Of a stretch of 6,029 nt of DNA, positions 5,277-6,029 are shown one piece after another. The notes under the pieces are model-generated. The model was not told the origin of the DNA. It saw nothing but the letters and a program-made list of their open reading frames with translations, and searched no databases. Location: assembly GCA_003242505.1 (NCBI GenBank), contig QGUP01000130.1:1-6029 (forward strand). Direction: 5' to 3'. The stretch's first letter is position 1. Every line of letters starts with the position of its first letter. The position numbers and the translations under genes are program-made. The DNA comes from Bacillota bacterium. GTDB lineage: Bacteria; Bacillota; Sulfobacillia; Symbiobacteriales; ZC4RG38.

Positions 5277-6029
5277 GGGGACCATTTTTGGCCTTCTCGG
5301 TCCCAACGGCGCGGGCAAGACCACCACCCTGTCCCTTCTGGCCGGCCTGTTGCCGCCTAGCAGCGGACAGGCATACCTGTTCGGAATGCCGATGTTTCCC
5401 CACACCCCGGAAGTCCGGCGCCAGATCGGGATCGTCCCGCAGGACATCGCGCTCTACCCTACCCTGACCGCCGAGGAAAACCTGGAGTTCTTCGGCAGTC
5501 TGTATGGGCTGCGGGGTGCTGTTCTCCGGCAGCGGATCCATGAAGTCCTGGAGGCCGTCGGTCTGGCCGCCCACCGGCGCCAGCCGGTCGGCCGGTTCTC
5601 CGGTGGCATGAAGCGGCGCATGAACATCGCCGCGGGCCTCTTGCATCGTCCCCGGCTCCTCTTTCTCGATGAGCCCACAGTGGGCGTCGACCCCCAGTCT
5701 CGCACCTACATCTTTGACCTGATCCGCAGCCTGAACCGGGAGCACGGGACGACGATCATCTACACCAGCCATTACATGGAAGAGGTCGAGTTGCTCTGCG
5801 AGCGGGTGGCCATTCTGGACCACGGCCGCATCATCGCCTGCGACACGGTTGCCAACATCCTCCGGAATGCCCACCAGGCTCTGCTGGTGCGGGTCGTGGG
5901 CTCCCCCGAGGAACTGAAGGCGTCGGTCGAGCGGTTGCGGACGGTGGAGGGTGTGGACTCGGCGGTGGTGCAGCCTGGGGACCCGCCGCAACTGTATGTG
6001 GCGGTGCGAGACTCTTCTCTTATACACAA
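5149..6029 (+). CDS. ABC transporter ATP-binding protein (CcmA/NatA/LnrL type), 3' end beyond the window
   Basis: The first 293 codons of an exporter ATPase that would power a separate membrane permease at the inner face of the membrane. Counting from TTG 5149: Walker A GPNGAGKTT (51-59), Q-loop Gln98 in GIVPQD, signature FSGGMKRR (150-157), Walker B LLFLDEPTVGVD (170-181) and H-loop His208 in TSHYMEE. All catalytic parts are present. The C-terminal segment from about 245 (LLVRVV...) is the start of the usual regulatory extension. The TTG is the first possible start after an in-frame TGA at 5065-5067, with AGGGGGGA seven bases upstream. The family includes LnrL, NatA and DrrA; kinase-regulator pairs next to such genes commonly control export of membrane-active antibiotics. 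Permease genes probably follow outside the window. The final residues (about 288-293) may be adapter-derived, not genuine. Confidence 0.93.
   Translation, partial: MALGSVAYAEQPAHETAALWVRDLRKRFGDTEVLQGISFTVPEGTIFGLLGPNGAGKTTTLSLLAGLLPPSSGQAYLFGMPMFPHTPEVRRQIGIVPQDIALYPTLTAEENLEFFGSLYGLRGAVLRQRIHEVLEAVGLAAHRRQPVGRFSGGMKRRMNIAAGLLHRPRLLFLDEPTVGVDPQSRTYIFDLIRSLNREHGTTIIYTSHYMEEVELLCERVAILDHGRIIACDTVANILRNAHQALLVRVVGSPEELKASVERLRTVEGVDSAVVQPGDPPQLYVAVRDSSLIH
6016..6029. other. Possible residual transposase-adapter sequence at the contig end
   Basis: TCTCTTATACACA (6016-6028) is identical to 13 consecutive bases of the Tn5 mosaic end used in Nextera libraries, read as its reverse complement CTGTCTCTTATACACATCT. 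The base after it, A6029, differs from the T expected, and the three bases before it do not match CTG. The tail is much richer in A/T than the gene it ends. Residual adapter is therefore likely, though a chance match is not excluded. Confidence 0.5.

Noticed and set aside
4987..6027. Long minus-strand open frame of 346 codons opposite the ABC transporter
   Set aside because: It is the antisense shadow of a GC-rich gene with all ABC motifs on the plus strand; the translation is rich in His, Arg, Pro and Gln and shows no domain.
1..6029. CRISPR array, rRNA, tRNA or known riboswitch
   Set aside because: No regularly spaced repeats and no conserved RNA signatures were seen on either strand.

Overview
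The window looks like a GC-rich bacterial contig, probably from a high-GC member of the Bacillota or a similar Gram-positive lineage. I infer this from the start regions: Shine-Dalgarno sequences close to the AGGAGGTGA consensus and frequent GTG and TTG starts. Gene families in the left half (a large serine recombinase) and right half (a NarL-type two-component system with an ABC exporter) fit that guess but do not prove it. The right end carries a short A/T-rich tail that resembles a sequencing-library adapter, so the window may be a whole metagenomic or draft contig.

Left half (1 to about 2600). On the minus strand lies the degraded 3' part of a TPR-type protein (about 6-411), apparently frameshifted and without a start. 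It is followed by a non-coding stretch (412-668) with a 20-bp-stem hairpin that contains a bidirectional terminator. Next comes an apparently intact large serine recombinase (669-2303, minus strand) with its catalytic residues, recombinase domain, zinc ribbon and coiled coil. A 66-residue basic protein of unknown function (2395-2595) is transcribed divergently from it. The 90-bp divergent spacer holds a promoter-like sequence for the recombinase and a nearly concentric 29-bp dyad that could be an operator or part of an attachment site.

Right half (about 2600 to the end), all on the plus strand: a membrane sensor histidine kinase of the HisKA_3 class (2668-3792), overlapping by four bases a NarL/LuxR-type response regulator (3789-4439); a small protein that resembles the SUKH (SMI1/KNR4) family (4570-4902); a probable terminator; an A/T-rich promoter region with a strong dyad (4994-5035); and a CcmA/NatA/LnrL-type ABC transporter ATPase (5149 to beyond the end of the window). 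The order kinase, regulator, ABC exporter matches the known LnrJK-LnrLMN type of envelope-stress or antibiotic-export module. The simplest model is that the kinase senses a membrane-active compound, the regulator binds the dyad, and the exporter is induced.

The most unusual part is the exporter's 5' leader. A 20-bp hairpin (5085-5133) ends directly before the exporter's Shine-Dalgarno sequence. It lies inside a second reading frame that has its own consensus Shine-Dalgarno (5059-5067) and a TTG start, and that overlaps the exporter start. This layout suggests translational coupling or leader-mediated control, but that is inference from sequence alone.
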